From Pseudoalteromonas rubra (GTDB lineage Bacteria > Pseudomonadota > Gammaproteobacteria > Enterobacterales > Alteromonadaceae), in NCBI RefSeq assembly GCF_001482385.1, contig NZ_CP013611.1, forward strand, positions 2,170,001 through 2,234,000: DNA of 64,000 bases, in the 5' to 3' direction. This document shows, in pieces, positions 36,055 to 45,183 of this stretch (position 1 is the first letter of the stretch; every line of letters starts with the position of its first letter). Made by a program: the position numbers and the translations under genes. The notes beneath the pieces are model-generated. The model searched no databases, had not been told where the DNA came from, and was given only the letters and a program-made list of their open reading frames with translations.

Positions 36055-37024
36055 CAATAGTAATCACTTACTTGATAATCTGCCTTATATAGAGGCACAC
36101 TGGAAACGCTGCGACCAGGGCACTTTTGAGAGCCCGCTCGGACCACTCTTTTATGCCTGTCATATACCCGAGCAAGCACAGTTTGCGGTCATACTGGTCA
36201 ACGGCCGGATTGAATCAGCGCACAAATATCAGGAGTTGTTGTGGGAGCTTGCCAATAACCAGATTGCCGTGTTTACCTTTGACCACCCGGGACAGGGTCT
36301 GTCGGGGCGGTTTCTGGACAATGAGCACATTGGCTATATACCGCGGTTTACCCAATATGGCGATTGTCTGGATGCGTTTTTCACCCAGATAGTCTTACCT
36401 AAGTGGCAGGGAAAGAGCGTCATCCTGGCCCACTCTATGGGTGGAGCTATTGCATGTGATTACTTGTCCCGGTTTAGCAGTCCGGTTGCGGGCGCATTTC
36501 TCAGCGCTCCTATGTTTGCAATCAACACGGCACCTTACCCTGACTGGCTTGCCCGTGGGATTGCTTCACTGGCTTGCAACCTGGGGCTCGGTAAACACTA
36601 TGCCATTGGCCAGACAGATTACCAGCCAAAAGCCTTTACTGACAACGAACTCACACAATGCGAACAACGCTACACCTTGTTCAGACAGCTATATCAAGCG
36701 CACTCAGCATTACAGTTGGGGGGGGTCAGCTTTCGCTGGTTGCAACAGGCGCTGACATTTACCACAGACCTCACCAAGCTGCGCATTGATCTGCCATTGA
36801 GCATTGCCAGCGCACGACAAGATAGTATTGTTTGCCCTGCTGCACACACCATGTTTGCCGCTAATAATGATGCATGCCAGCTGTCTCATTACCCCGGCAA
36901 GCATGAGCTACTTTGCGAAGTCGACACCATAAGGCGAGCTGTACTAGAGCAATTCTATACCTTTGCCGCTCAGCTCGTTGCGTGTGATAAGCCTAAAGCG
37001 CGGTCACTCAGTGCAACTAATTAG
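36044..37024 (+). CDS. pldB: Alpha/beta hydrolase, lysophospholipase L2 (PldB) type
   Basis: This 326-residue protein belongs to the Hydrolase_4/monoglyceride lipase-like group. The nucleophile S131 sits in AHSMGGAIA, with probable catalytic partners D260 (ARQDSIV) and H287 (GKHELL). The N-terminal motif LVNGRIESAHKYQELL and FDHPGQGLSGR (oxyanion region) are typical of PldB. PldB hydrolyses lysophospholipids at the inner membrane. The start codon lies within the end of cpxA, which implies coupled translation, so membrane-lipid repair may be co-induced with the Cpx response. Its 3' end overlaps that of convergent fieF by eight bases. Confidence 0.85.
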   Translation: MFYSNSNHLLDNLPYIEAHWKRCDQGTFESPLGPLFYACHIPEQAQFAVILVNGRIESAHKYQELLWELANNQIAVFTFDHPGQGLSGRFLDNEHIGYIPRFTQYGDCLDAFFTQIVLPKWQGKSVILAHSMGGAIACDYLSRFSSPVAGAFLSAPMFAINTAPYPDWLARGIASLACNLGLGKHYAIGQTDYQPKAFTDNELTQCEQRYTLFRQLYQAHSALQLGGVSFRWLQQALTFTTDLTKLRIDLPLSIASARQDSIVCPAAHTMFAANNDACQLSHYPGKHELLCEVDTIRRAVLEQFYTFAAQLVACDKPKARSLSATN

Positions 37025-37907
37025 TTGGTGATACCGCTAAGGACACAGGATCCTGATGGATCAGTATATCCATTTCGGCCTCAAAAGCGGCTTTAATATG
37101 TGCCACCACTTCATCACTGATCTGATGCGCCCGCGCCAATGGAATATGATCGTCCAGCTCCAGGTGCAACTGTACAAATTTCACTTTACCACTTTGGCGA
37201 GTCCTTAGATCATGAACGCCATAAACGTCTTCATGACTGGAAGCCAACAAAATAATCTCGGTTTTCTCTTCATCGGGGAGTTCTTTGTCCATCAGATGGT
37301 CCGCGCTCTCCCGGGCTATTTCCCAGCAGTTGTAAAGCAGATAAGCCGCCACCCCTATCGCAAACAATGCATCGGCATGTTGGACCTGCCAATGGCTCAG
37401 TAACAATGCAGTCAGCACGGCGAGATTGAGTAAAATATCACCTTTATAGTGCAAAGAATCAGCTTTGATAGCGATGGACTGAGTGCGCTTAACCACCTGA
37501 TGCTGCACGACAACCACAGCGAATGTGCAGGCGACAGCAAACAGACTTACCCAGACGCCCAGCAGACTATGCTGAATGGTTACCGGGTTAAACAAGCGCT
37601 CAATACCATGAAACGTCAATAAGCAGGCAGAACCCGCAATAAATGCAGACTGACCAAGACCCGCCAGCGCTTCAGCTTTACCATGACCAAAGCGATGATC
37701 ATCATCAGCAGGGCGCAATGCATAGCTCAGCACCAAAAAACTCATCATAGATGCACTAACATCCAGTAATGAGTCCGTCAGCGACCCCAGCATAGCTGCA
37801 CTACCTGATGCCAACCAGGCCCAGGTCTTGGCCGCAATCATCAGCGCGGCCATCAACAGCGTGAAGATACTGGAAAATCGGACTAAAAAGTTATAATTAT
37901 GGGCCAC
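37017..37907 (-). CDS. fieF: Cation diffusion facilitator FieF/YiiP
   Basis: This 296-residue proton-coupled divalent cation exporter has six predicted membrane helices and a cytoplasmic C-terminal domain. The transport site residues occur at exactly the YiiP positions: D45 and D49 (LTDSLLDV), and H153 and D157 (HYKGD). The second site D68, H71, H75 (DDDHRFGH) is also conserved. Expected substrates are zinc and ferrous iron. In E. coli fieF is likewise next to cpxP, so the neighbourhood is partly conserved, although here it is placed beyond cpxA-pldB and convergent with them. Confidence 0.94.
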   Translation of the reverse strand: MAHNYNFLVRFSSIFTLLMAALMIAAKTWAWLASGSAAMLGSLTDSLLDVSASMMSFLVLSYALRPADDDHRFGHGKAEALAGLGQSAFIAGSACLLTFHGIERLFNPVTIQHSLLGVWVSLFAVACTFAVVVVQHQVVKRTQSIAIKADSLHYKGDILLNLAVLTALLLSHWQVQHADALFAIGVAAYLLYNCWEIARESADHLMDKELPDEEKTEIILLASSHEDVYGVHDLRTRQSGKVKFVQLHLELDDHIPLARAHQISDEVVAHIKAAFEAEMDILIHQDPVSLAVSPTN

Positions 37908-38107
37908 CTATTACCTCTACAACCTGATTAAACTTCCGAGTTAGGCTTATCTTATAGTGTAAGTCATGAAAATGAAAAATTAGTGACGCTGGCATAATAA
38001 TATGAACGCACTGCCCGCCTCCTTGCAGTTCAGAAGAGCTCAACCACCACTTTTAGCCTTTATGCTGGATGCGCTATACTGCAAGCAATATTATTCTGAG
38101 GTTATCC

Positions 38108-38572
38108 ATGTTAGACATCGTATTGTATCAGCCTGAAATTCCCCCCAATACAGGTAACATCATTCGCCTGTGTGCAAACACCGGATTTTCTTTGCATTTG
38201 ATTGAGCCTCTGGGCTTCGACTGGGACGACAAACGCGTCAGGCGCGCCGGCCTGGATTATCACGAATTCAGTGAAGTGAAACGCTACCCATCACTGGAGG
38301 CCTATCTGGAGGCACGCAAACCAAATCGCGTGTTTGCCTGCACAACTAAGGGCACACGTTATCACCATGAGCCAGACTACCAGAGCGGCGATTGTCTGCT
38401 GTTTGGTCCGGAAACAAGAGGCTTACCGGAAGACCTTATCTTCTCTTTACCACCAGAGCAACGCCTGCGGATCCCGATGCGACCAGACAGCAGAAGCATG
38501 AATTTGTCCAATGCGGTTTCTGTGTTTGTGTATGAATCGTGGCGTCAGATGGGCTTTGACGGGGCTGTTTGA
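38108..38572 (+). CDS. trmL: tRNA (cytidine(34)-2'-O)-methyltransferase TrmL
   Basis: This 154-residue SPOUT-class enzyme methylates the wobble ribose of tRNA-Leu isoacceptors. Conserved motifs are [21 protein letters not shown] near the N terminus, FGPETRGLP (SAM-binding knot) and [18 protein letters not shown] near the C terminus. I chose the ATG at 38108 (GAGG six bases upstream); 13 extra upstream codons have no homology and span the likely -10 TATACT at 38075-38080. A strong terminator follows. Confidence 0.95.
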   Translation: MLDIVLYQPEIPPNTGNIIRLCANTGFSLHLIEPLGFDWDDKRVRRAGLDYHEFSEVKRYPSLEAYLEARKPNRVFACTTKGTRYHHEPDYQSGDCLLFGPETRGLPEDLIFSLPPEQRLRIPMRPDSRSMNLSNAVSVFVYESWRQMGFDGAV

Positions 38573-38586
38573 GCACCATTACGAAT

Positions 38587-38614
38587 GAAGCCACTCTTAA
38601 GTGGCTTCTTTTTT
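38587..38614 (+). terminator. Intrinsic terminator of trmL
   Basis: GAAGCCACT (38587-38595) and AGTGGCTTC (38600-38608) form a perfect 9-bp stem with a CTTA loop, followed by six T. Confidence 0.9.
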
Positions 38615-38618
38615 ATCT

Positions 38619-38975
38619 CTAATTCAGGTTCATTTCCTGAATAATTTCATGTGCGATTGGCGGGGTCGTACTCACAGGTTTTTCATGTTTGTTGGCCTTG
38701 AGCTGACCTTTTCTGTGTTTTAGTGCAGCATCCAGCTTTTTGGCTGCCTGTGCGATAGCCGGATACATGACGTCATCCTCTCCTTTTACGGATATCCTGG
38801 CTCCTGAATAATTGGTGTTGATCTCAGTGTAAAATTTCTTGTGTTCCTTACTGACTATGACGTCTATCGACAACAGCGACGGGAAGTGATTAGCTACTTT
38901 GGCAAACTTTTCATCAACGTGTTGCTTAACGGCTTCTGTCATATCTACATGGTGGCCTGAAAGATTAATTTTCAT
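38619..38975 (-). CDS. hpf: Ribosome hibernation-promoting factor, short form
   Basis: This 118-residue protein of the HPF/RaiA family binds the 30S decoding region in stationary phase. The opening MKINLSGHHVDMTEAVKQHVDEKF and the body (KKFYTEINTNYSGARISVKGEDDVMYPAI, then AAKKLDAALKHRKGQ) are typical of the short HPF/YfiA type. No long-HPF dimerisation domain is present. I chose the ATG at 38973-38975 because GGGAG stands five bases upstream. A good sigma-70 promoter lies at 39008-39036. Confidence 0.92.
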   Translation of the reverse strand: MKINLSGHHVDMTEAVKQHVDEKFAKVANHFPSLLSIDVIVSKEHKKFYTEINTNYSGARISVKGEDDVMYPAIAQAAKKLDAALKHRKGQLKANKHEKPVSTTPPIAHEIIQEMNLN

Positions 38976-39007
38976 AAGCGCTCCCTTTTGTTGTTTACCT
39001 ATATCTA

Positions 39008-39036
39008 AGTATTGGAGCGAAAGACACAATTCTCAA
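39008..39036 (-). promoter_or_regulatory. Promoter of hpf
   Basis: On the minus strand, TTGAGA (39031-39036), a 17-base spacer and AATACT (39008-39013) lie 33 bp before the hpf ATG. Confidence 0.6.
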
Positions 39037-39146
39037 GCAGAAATTTAAGATTTTTGTCATCAAACTGAATTTATTTGTGATAGATCACGGTTAGTGGTGT
39101 GGTGACGGAAAAGTACGCAAAGAGGCTCGCTTGCTTGATACTCGAT

Positions 39147-39168
39147 CAGGCTGTCATTAGACAGCCTG
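39147..39168 (-). terminator. Hairpin after the yjbH-like gene
   Basis: A perfect 9-bp stem, CAGGCTGTC (39147-39155) with GACAGCCTG (39160-39168), has an ATTA loop. It lies 18 bp beyond the stop codon of the minus-strand gene. No T tract follows, so it may act as an mRNA 3' end stabiliser rather than a true terminator. Confidence 0.5.
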
Positions 39169-39185
39169 ACTCCATTTGGGCTGGT

Positions 39186-41321
39186 TTATTTATAAGTAAG
39201 GTATGCCTCACGCAATCTGCCAAGATTTGCGTACACATAACTACCAGACAAGCGTCCCTGGTTAAAGTAGGTACGGTCCAGCGTGATAGACGTTTCTGGG
39301 ACATATCCCTTTTTGTACACCAGCGCATTGGTATCCTCACCAATACGTGTACCGACACTATGACGCCATGCCTGATTACCTTTGATCTGACCGTATTCCG
39401 ACACTGCCATGTCTTTTCTCGGTGTCAGTGGAATACTGAAAGAGATACCCGCTACTTGAACATCTGTATCATAGGCAAAAATTGACACATAGCTGTCACC
39501 AAACCAGAACTTAGTCTCTGCCTTGAACCCTTTGTCCTCTTGCCAGAACTCTCCTCCAGACAAGTGGAAGGTCATATCCTGCTCTACCCAGTGATATTGA
39601 TAGCCCATAACATGATAATCACGATCGCCATCAAAATCCTCATAATCAAAGAAGCCGTAATTATTGTAAAGCTTATGGCGTCCAGACGGGCTTACCCAAG
39701 CTGTTTCGTTAATAATCCCCGTGTAATCATAGTATTCACGGAAAAAGCCAACCTGGGTTTGATTGTAAAAACCGAAGGGTAAGTCAAATGTTTGATAGAA
39801 AACAGCACGCTCTAAACCGTTTTGCTCACGACGAGATTCAAACGTATCGCCTGGTTCAAAGTCTTCAGTATCGGCAACCACCGTTTGTGCTGTTATATTG
39901 ATGCCTGCACCACGCCACACAGGTATCTCAAGATCGGCTCTAAGTGCCAGAGAAAAATCATACACACCCAGCTCTGTAGCATACGTTGAACTCAGGGCTG
40001 GACTTAAAGTCAGGCGTGGCTTGAAATATGGGCTATTCGCAGCACCGTCGCCAATCCATGCAACACCACCAGGTACATCCATCATCCCCTGACGAATAAC
40101 CAGCCCTGGTGCAGTTCCATTTGTTATAAACTGACGGTAATTGCTCACTCGTCCAGATAGCGTCAACAAAGGAATATCATGTTTGCCAAGCTGAACTGTA
40201 AACTTTGCATTGTCATCACTGATGTATTGTGCAACTCGGCCTAGTACAACGCCAATTGCATCGATGTCATTACGATTAAATACCGGATTCTCAAACTTCA
40301 CGACAATAACAGGTTCACGATTGGTACCCACTTGTACATTTTCGAACCCATCCGCCACAAGCGCTTGCTTGAGTGCACGGATCTGCGTGTTCAATTCGCC
40401 AATATTCACATTTGGTGTGGCACCCTGCTCACGACTTTGGACTTGAGTATCGAGATCAGCAGCCTCAACAACCATTGGTTTGCCTGCACCAGTTGATTGC
40501 GCACCTTGTTCAGATAAGTGCGCAATCGCAGTAGCATTGTCGGGTGCTGGTTGAATTTCCTGATAATTCTGACGTGACTGTTCGGATAGAGGCATCGAAA
40601 AGTTGACACCATAATAGGTATCTTTTTCACTGTGTTCCGTATTGCTATAGAAGCCGCTGGTTAGCGTCAATGTGCCCAAATCAAATAACCAGGCACGGGG
40701 GACGGTCAAACGCGCCGCCGCGTTTACTGCTTCCGCATCATGCTCAACTTGCAACGCAAACCATTCCAAAGGTTGCCATTCAACACCTGCAAACACGCCA
40801 TCCATCATACCGATGCCGCTTTTACTGGTGCTTACACCGGTAGAAAAACGAAAGTCTAACCAGTCCTTTGAGGCGACTACAAAATAGGACTCATACTTAT
40901 TGGCAGCCCCACCTATGTCTTTCCCGCCAATAGCTAAGTCAAACCAGTCTTCAGGCACAAAAGGGATTTGATACTTCGCGTTGAAGGATAAATCGCGGAG
41001 CTGGTCCTCACCCAGAGCTTTGGTTTTAAACATATTATCATGCATGGTACTACTAGCAATCTGACCACTGACCTCTAGCCCAGACCAAATTCCAGCCGAG
41101 AATATATAGTTGTAACCATCTAAATATTCTGCACCTCTTAAGTTGAGTTGGTTGTTATATCCAATATCAATGACACCCGGCGCCAATACTTTTGCAGAGG
41201 GGGTATTAACTATACCTGTAGAGCCAGTAAAGTTTTGGTGATTTTTTAATATTTCACCTGCACCACTAGGAAGTGATAGAGATAACAGGCTGCTTGCAAG
41301 AATAGGGGTTAGTTTAGACAT
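39186..41321 (-). CDS. YjbH/WbfB-like outer-membrane polysaccharide export protein
   Basis: This encodes 711 residues with a signal peptide (about 1-22). The YjbH domain begins near residue 30 with FTGSTGIVNTPSAKVLAPGVIDIGYNNQ, and the C-terminal half is rich in aromatic beta strands, consistent with an outer-membrane barrel. YjbH proteins accompany exopolysaccharide operons (E. coli yjbEFGH; wbfB in Vibrio surface-polysaccharide loci). The exact role is unknown. It lies at the far end of the polysaccharide region but is cut off from the main operon by two IS blocks and the wbpM-like gene, so it must use its own promoter. AGAGG precedes the ATG. Confidence 0.85.
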   Translation of the reverse strand: MSKLTPILASSLLSLSLPSGAGEILKNHQNFTGSTGIVNTPSAKVLAPGVIDIGYNNQLNLRGAEYLDGYNYIFSAGIWSGLEVSGQIASSTMHDNMFKTKALGEDQLRDLSFNAKYQIPFVPEDWFDLAIGGKDIGGAANKYESYFVVASKDWLDFRFSTGVSTSKSGIGMMDGVFAGVEWQPLEWFALQVEHDAEAVNAAARLTVPRAWLFDLGTLTLTSGFYSNTEHSEKDTYYGVNFSMPLSEQSRQNYQEIQPAPDNATAIAHLSEQGAQSTGAGKPMVVEAADLDTQVQSREQGATPNVNIGELNTQIRALKQALVADGFENVQVGTNREPVIVVKFENPVFNRNDIDAIGVVLGRVAQYISDDNAKFTVQLGKHDIPLLTLSGRVSNYRQFITNGTAPGLVIRQGMMDVPGGVAWIGDGAANSPYFKPRLTLSPALSSTYATELGVYDFSLALRADLEIPVWRGAGINITAQTVVADTEDFEPGDTFESRREQNGLERAVFYQTFDLPFGFYNQTQVGFFREYYDYTGIINETAWVSPSGRHKLYNNYGFFDYEDFDGDRDYHVMGYQYHWVEQDMTFHLSGGEFWQEDKGFKAETKFWFGDSYVSIFAYDTDVQVAGISFSIPLTPRKDMAVSEYGQIKGNQAWRHSVGTRIGEDTNALVYKKGYVPETSITLDRTYFNQGRLSGSYVYANLGRLREAYLTYK

Positions 41322-41442
41322 AGTCCTCTGTCCGGTTAAGATATTCAGTCTTAGAGAAAATTTAGCATTACTATAACACTAAGAGCTTTATAATTGGGAG
41401 ACAAAAAGAAATAGTTAACAGGCACCTTAAAAATAAAAACGA

Positions 41443-41812
41443 GGTAGTGTTCAAAATTCTGTGTCATTTCACTATTAGGATTAAAACAGGAGTGACACAT
41501 GACTCAAAACTTCGATATCGACAAAGCCGTTAAGGCACTACAGGCTGGCCAGGATTTGACTGGCAAAGATGGCATTTTAACGCCATTGATTAAGCAGTTC
41601 ACAGAAGCGGCTTTAAACGCTGAACTCGAGCAGCACCTCGCTGAAACTGAACAGCCCAATCGTAAAAATGGCACTACCAGCAAGCGTATCAAATCCTCCT
41701 CAGGCAGTTTTGAGCTGGACACTCCGCGCGACAGAGCTAGCACGTTTGAGCCTCAAATTGTTAAGAAAAATCAGACCAAATTAACTGATGAGATAGACCG
41801 AAAAGTTTTATC
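41443..41812 (+). mobile_element. Left end of an IS256-family element, truncated
   Basis: Only the first part of an IS256-type element remains: a left terminal sequence with GTGTTCAAAATTCTGTGTC, a ribosome-binding site and the first 104 codons of its transposase. It stops where the IS481-family element begins at 41813. The other end is not found nearby, so the rest was lost. The left boundary is approximate. It is a different element from the complete IS256-type copy at 45344-46709. Confidence 0.75.
41499..41812 (+). pseudogene. IS256-family transposase, N-terminal fragment
   Basis: The fragment encodes the conserved N terminus of mutator-type transposases: GKDGILTPLIKQFTEAALNAE, ELEQHLAETE, NGTTSKRIKSSSG and FEPQIVKKNQTKLTDEIDRKVLS. 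Full-length relatives run to about 400 residues with a DDE core, all of which is missing here. Beyond 41812 the reading frame continues into the neighbouring IS481 end for 12 unrelated codons before a stop. AGGAG precedes the ATG. Confidence 0.88.
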
Positions 41813-43016
41813 TGAATTAGTTCCGACCAGACCTGACATTTCGATTTGAAAAATTGAGAGTTACCCGTTTTGATAAAGGTGTCGAATCTTTGTTCAAAAC
41901 AACTAAGGAGTAACTCTCATGTTACATACTAACAATCCAATCATTAAACACAAAGCTGGTTTGCTCAATCTGGCTGAAGAGCTTGGAAACGTATCTAAAG
42001 CCTGCAAAATGATGGGGGTTTCGCGAGATACGTTTTATCGCTATCAAGAGCTCGTTGATGAAGGCGGTATTGATGCACTCATCGATAAATCGCGCAGAAA
42101 ACCAAACCTGAAGAACCGTTTAGATGAAGAGACTGAAAAAGCAGTTTGCACCTATGCGCTTGAATTTCCGGCTCACGGGCAAGTCAGAGCCAGCAATGAG
42201 TTAAGAAAACAAGGCGTTTTTGTTTCTGCCAGTGGCGTGCGGTCAGTTTGGTTGCGCCATGACTTGGAAAACTTTAAAAAGCGTTTGAAAGCGCTAGAAG
42301 CTAAGGTCGCGCAAGAAGGTATTATTCTCTCGGAGTCCCAAGTGACAGCTCTTGAGAGGAAAAAGCAGGATGATGAAGCCTGTGGAGAAATTGAAACGGA
42401 GCACCACGGATACCTTGGGTCACAGGATACTTTTTATGTCGGAAACCTAAAGGAGGTTGGCCGTATTTATCAACAAACTTTTGTTGATACATACTGTAAA
42501 GTCGCGTTTGCAAAGCTCTACACCACTAAAACGCCGATTACAGCAGCGGATCTATTGAACGACAGAGTTCTGCCTTACTTCGAGCAACATGAGCTGCCTT
42601 TGCTAAGGATCCTCACTGACCGCGGAACTGAGTACTGTGGCAAGGTCGAGCACCATGACTATCAGCTTTATCTGGCTATCAACGGCATAGATCATACCAA
42701 AACTAAGGCGATGTCACCGCAGACTAATGGTATCTGCGAACGCTTCCACAAAACGATACTACAAGAGTTCTATCAGGTGACATTTCGCAAAAAATTATAT
42801 AGCTCTCTGGAAGAGCTTCAAAAGGACCTAGACGAGTGGATAAATTACTACAATAATGACCGAACTCATCAAGGAAAAAAATGCTGTGGCAGAACGCCAC
42901 TTGAAACATTATTAGATGGGAAATCGCTCTGGGCTGAAAAGAATTTAGCCCAAATCTAGACTGACAATCACCGATTGAAAAACGGGTAACTGTCAGGTCA
43001 AGTCTGAGCTAGTACA
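41813..43016 (+). mobile_element. IS481-family insertion sequence, apparently complete
   Basis: This element is about 1,204 bp. Its ends form an imperfect 26-bp inverted repeat (20 of 26 positions agree) that starts TGAATTAG on the left and, read inwards, TGTACTAG on the right; both arms end in GACCTGACA. GTTACCCGTTTT recurs inside each end. It carries one transposase gene. No target duplication is visible: the left flank is a truncated IS256 gene and the right flank is the stop codon of the wbpM-like gene, so one or both flanks were rearranged after insertion. Confidence 0.8.
41919..42959 (+). CDS. IS481-family transposase
   Basis: This 346-residue DDE transposase has an N-terminal helix-turn-helix (about 14-60, GNVSKACKMMGVSRDTFYRYQEL) and an rve integrase core. 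Likely catalytic residues are the Asp in SQDTFYVG, the Asp in LTDRGTEYC and the Glu in NGICERFHKTI. A C-terminal YYNNDRTHQGKKCCGRTPLET segment is typical of IS481. AAGGAG stands eight bases before the ATG. The frame is uninterrupted, so the element may still be active. The last eight codons recur in the fragment at 45184-45265. Confidence 0.93.
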   Translation: MLHTNNPIIKHKAGLLNLAEELGNVSKACKMMGVSRDTFYRYQELVDEGGIDALIDKSRRKPNLKNRLDEETEKAVCTYALEFPAHGQVRASNELRKQGVFVSASGVRSVWLRHDLENFKKRLKALEAKVAQEGIILSESQVTALERKKQDDEACGEIETEHHGYLGSQDTFYVGNLKEVGRIYQQTFVDTYCKVAFAKLYTTKTPITAADLLNDRVLPYFEQHELPLLRILTDRGTEYCGKVEHHDYQLYLAINGIDHTKTKAMSPQTNGICERFHKTILQEFYQVTFRKKLYSSLEELQKDLDEWINYYNNDRTHQGKKCCGRTPLETLLDGKSLWAEKNLAQI

Positions 43017-44969
43017 CTATAGTTTAAGGTTAACCACCTTGCTTTCACACAGAAGTTCGGCATCCTGTCTCGCATTCCAAACTAGATCACAAATCCCATC
43101 TGTCGGGTTGAACCCAGTTGGAGCTTCCAGAAGAAGATGTCTTATCTTCTCATGATCAAAGTCATGGCAAGCTTTATCTAATGGCTCCAAGATGTTCTCT
43201 AATTCTTTTAAAGGTAACATCACTTCGTTCGCAGTCATAATCCGCTCATGAGAAGTCTGCTTAACATTTTCACCAATCAAAAGCTCTTCGTACAATTTCT
43301 CCCCAGGTCTTAAGCCAGTGCATTTAATTTCAATATCACCATGCGGATTAGACTCACTCTTCACCTCAAGACCCGACAAATGAACCATTTTTATGGCCAA
43401 ATCTTTAATTTTAACTGATTCACCCATGTCTAAAACGAAAACGTCACCACCCTTACCCATAGCGCCTGCTTGAATAACCAACTGGGCCGCCTCAGGAATA
43501 GTCATAAAGAAGCGTGTAATGTCAGGGTGAGTAAGCGTAATTGGTCCACCTTCTTTAATTTGCCTACGGAATAAGGGCACTACCGAGCCAGATGACCCGA
43601 GCACATTACCAAAACGCACCATACAGAAGCGGGTTTTATGCATGCATTTTTCTTTATTTTGTGCCAAACCTTGTAAACAAAGTTCTGCCATGCGCTTAGT
43701 TGTACCCATTACATTAGTTGGCCGAACCGCTTTGTCAGTGCTGACCAATACAAATGTTTCCACCTTTGCGTTTATTGCAGCTATAGCTGCATAGTAAGTA
43801 CCAAACACATTGTTACGCACACCTTCAACCACATTGTGCTCAACTAGTGGCACATGCTTGTAAGCAGCAGCGTGATAAACCGTTTGCACCCCAAAGGCAA
43901 TCATACACGTTTCTAAGCGGTTGATATGCTGAACCGAGCCCATTATGGGTATGAGCTCAATATCTAACCCTCTAGATTTAATAAATTCATTAAGCTCTTT
44001 TTCAATGGAATAAAGCGCAAACTCTGTTAGCTCAAATAACACAAGCTTGGCAGGTGACTGCTTTACAATCTGGCGGCAAAGCTCCGAGCCAATCGAACCA
44101 CCAGCACCAGTTACCATTACCGCTTTACCTCTAATATTGGCATCTAGTAAATCTTGCTTAGGTGTTACAGGGTCACGACCTAATAAATCTTCTATTTCTA
44201 CATCTTTAATTTCATCAAGAGTCGCGCGGCCTTCTAGTACATCGGCCATTCCAGGTATTGTCATTACCTCTAGTGGTAAGTTTTCAAGCTGAGCAAGGAT
44301 CTCTTTACGACGTGCTCGACTTTCGCTTGGCATAGCCAGTAATATTTTTTTTACTCTCTTGCGCTCGATTAAACTAAAAATACCATCAAACGTAATGACC
44401 GGAATACCTTGCAGTATCGCACCTTGTTTAGACTTATCATCGTCTATAAATGCACTGACATAGTATTCATCACCCGCACCAATCGCAGGCGCGAGTTGCC
44501 GACCTGCAGACCCAGCACCATAAATAACGACTGGCGTTTTATTAATAGTAGCTATACGACCTAACATAGCTCTTACGAAAATGCGCGAACCACCAACTGA
44601 CAAAATAAGTAACCACGAATAAATAACTGGCATAGTTCTGGGTATTGACACGTGAGCAAAAAATGAACTAAGTACAAGTATGACTGCACTAACAATAGCA
44701 CCTAGGACAATTGCGCCAATGACTTGCATACCTACGTAACGAAGAACAGCTCGATATAAACCTAAATTAACAAAGGTAAATAAGCTAATTGGCAAGATAA
44801 GAGATAAAAGTAGCCAGTTTTTAACCTCAAAGAATGGTGTTAAGCTATCTAGTAGTACAATAAGAGCTAACCAAAATGCGCTAAAGATAAAGATAGAATC
44901 TATAAGAAGCGTATAAAGGCGCTTTTTAGAGCGAGAAGCATTACATAAAGTTCGGAACCAACTATCCAC
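43017..44969 (-). CDS. Nucleotide-sugar 4,6-dehydratase, WbpM/PglF/CapD family
   Basis: This 650-residue membrane-bound enzyme has four N-terminal membrane helices (about 17-140) and a first Rossmann region (VVIYGAGSAGRQLA, about 147-160). The catalytic short-chain dehydrogenase domain (from about 282) has VMVTGAGGSIGSELCRQ, and the active site shows VLVSTDKAVRPTNVMGTTKR, where the usual Tyr of YxxxK is Met, as in WbpM. The family converts UDP-GlcNAc to 4-keto-6-deoxy sugars for O-antigen or capsule. Together with the DegT aminotransferase at 51665-52834 it could supply a UDP-4-amino-4,6-dideoxy sugar. The gene is separated from the main operon by a terminator and an IS pile, and its stop codon directly abuts the right end of the IS481 element, leaving almost no native 3' flank. 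Confidence 0.92.
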   Translation of the reverse strand: MDSWFRTLCNASRSKKRLYTLLIDSIFIFSAFWLALIVLLDSLTPFFEVKNWLLLSLILPISLFTFVNLGLYRAVLRYVGMQVIGAIVLGAIVSAVILVLSSFFAHVSIPRTMPVIYSWLLILSVGGSRIFVRAMLGRIATINKTPVVIYGAGSAGRQLAPAIGAGDEYYVSAFIDDDKSKQGAILQGIPVITFDGIFSLIERKRVKKILLAMPSESRARRKEILAQLENLPLEVMTIPGMADVLEGRATLDEIKDVEIEDLLGRDPVTPKQDLLDANIRGKAVMVTGAGGSIGSELCRQIVKQSPAKLVLFELTEFALYSIEKELNEFIKSRGLDIELIPIMGSVQHINRLETCMIAFGVQTVYHAAAYKHVPLVEHNVVEGVRNNVFGTYYAAIAAINAKVETFVLVSTDKAVRPTNVMGTTKRMAELCLQGLAQNKEKCMHKTRFCMVRFGNVLGSSGSVVPLFRRQIKEGGPITLTHPDITRFFMTIPEAAQLVIQAGAMGKGGDVFVLDMGESVKIKDLAIKMVHLSGLEVKSESNPHGDIEIKCTGLRPGEKLYEELLIGENVKQTSHERIMTANEVMLPLKELENILEPLDKACHDFDHEKIRHLLLEAPTGFNPTDGICDLVWNARQDAELLCESKVVNLKL

Positions 44970-45183
44970 TGTATACCCTTGATCAACAATACTTTGTCTT
45001 ATGAACCAGTCTTAACTAGCAAACATACGCAAAAACTCAACATCAGTCACGTAAGAAGAAGATATTTTGCTAGAGAAAGGCAAAAATAAAAGAATAAAGC
45101 TACTATCAATGTTTTTCAAGTTAGTTGCTATAATTTAGGCAGAAATGGCCCCAAAATTTAGCACTCGCACTTAGATCAACAGT
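44970..45183 (-). other. Upstream region of the wbpM-like gene
   Basis: These 214 bp of AT-rich sequence precede the dehydratase gene and end at an IS481 remnant. TTGGGG with a TTATAG about 15 bases away (near 45130-45160, minus strand) is the best promoter-like pair but has short spacing. No ORF or repeat was recognised. Confidence 0.3.

Noticed and set aside
39077..39088. CRP-like palindrome GTGAT-AG-ATCAC upstream of hpf and after the yjbH-like gene
   Set aside because: The half-sites TGTGA and TCAC are four rather than six bases apart, so it does not fit the CRP consensus; FNR spacing and sequence do not fit either.
41804..43025. Target-site duplication around the intact IS481 element
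   Set aside because: The flanking bases (TTTATC and CTATAG) do not match, and the two sides belong to different sequences.
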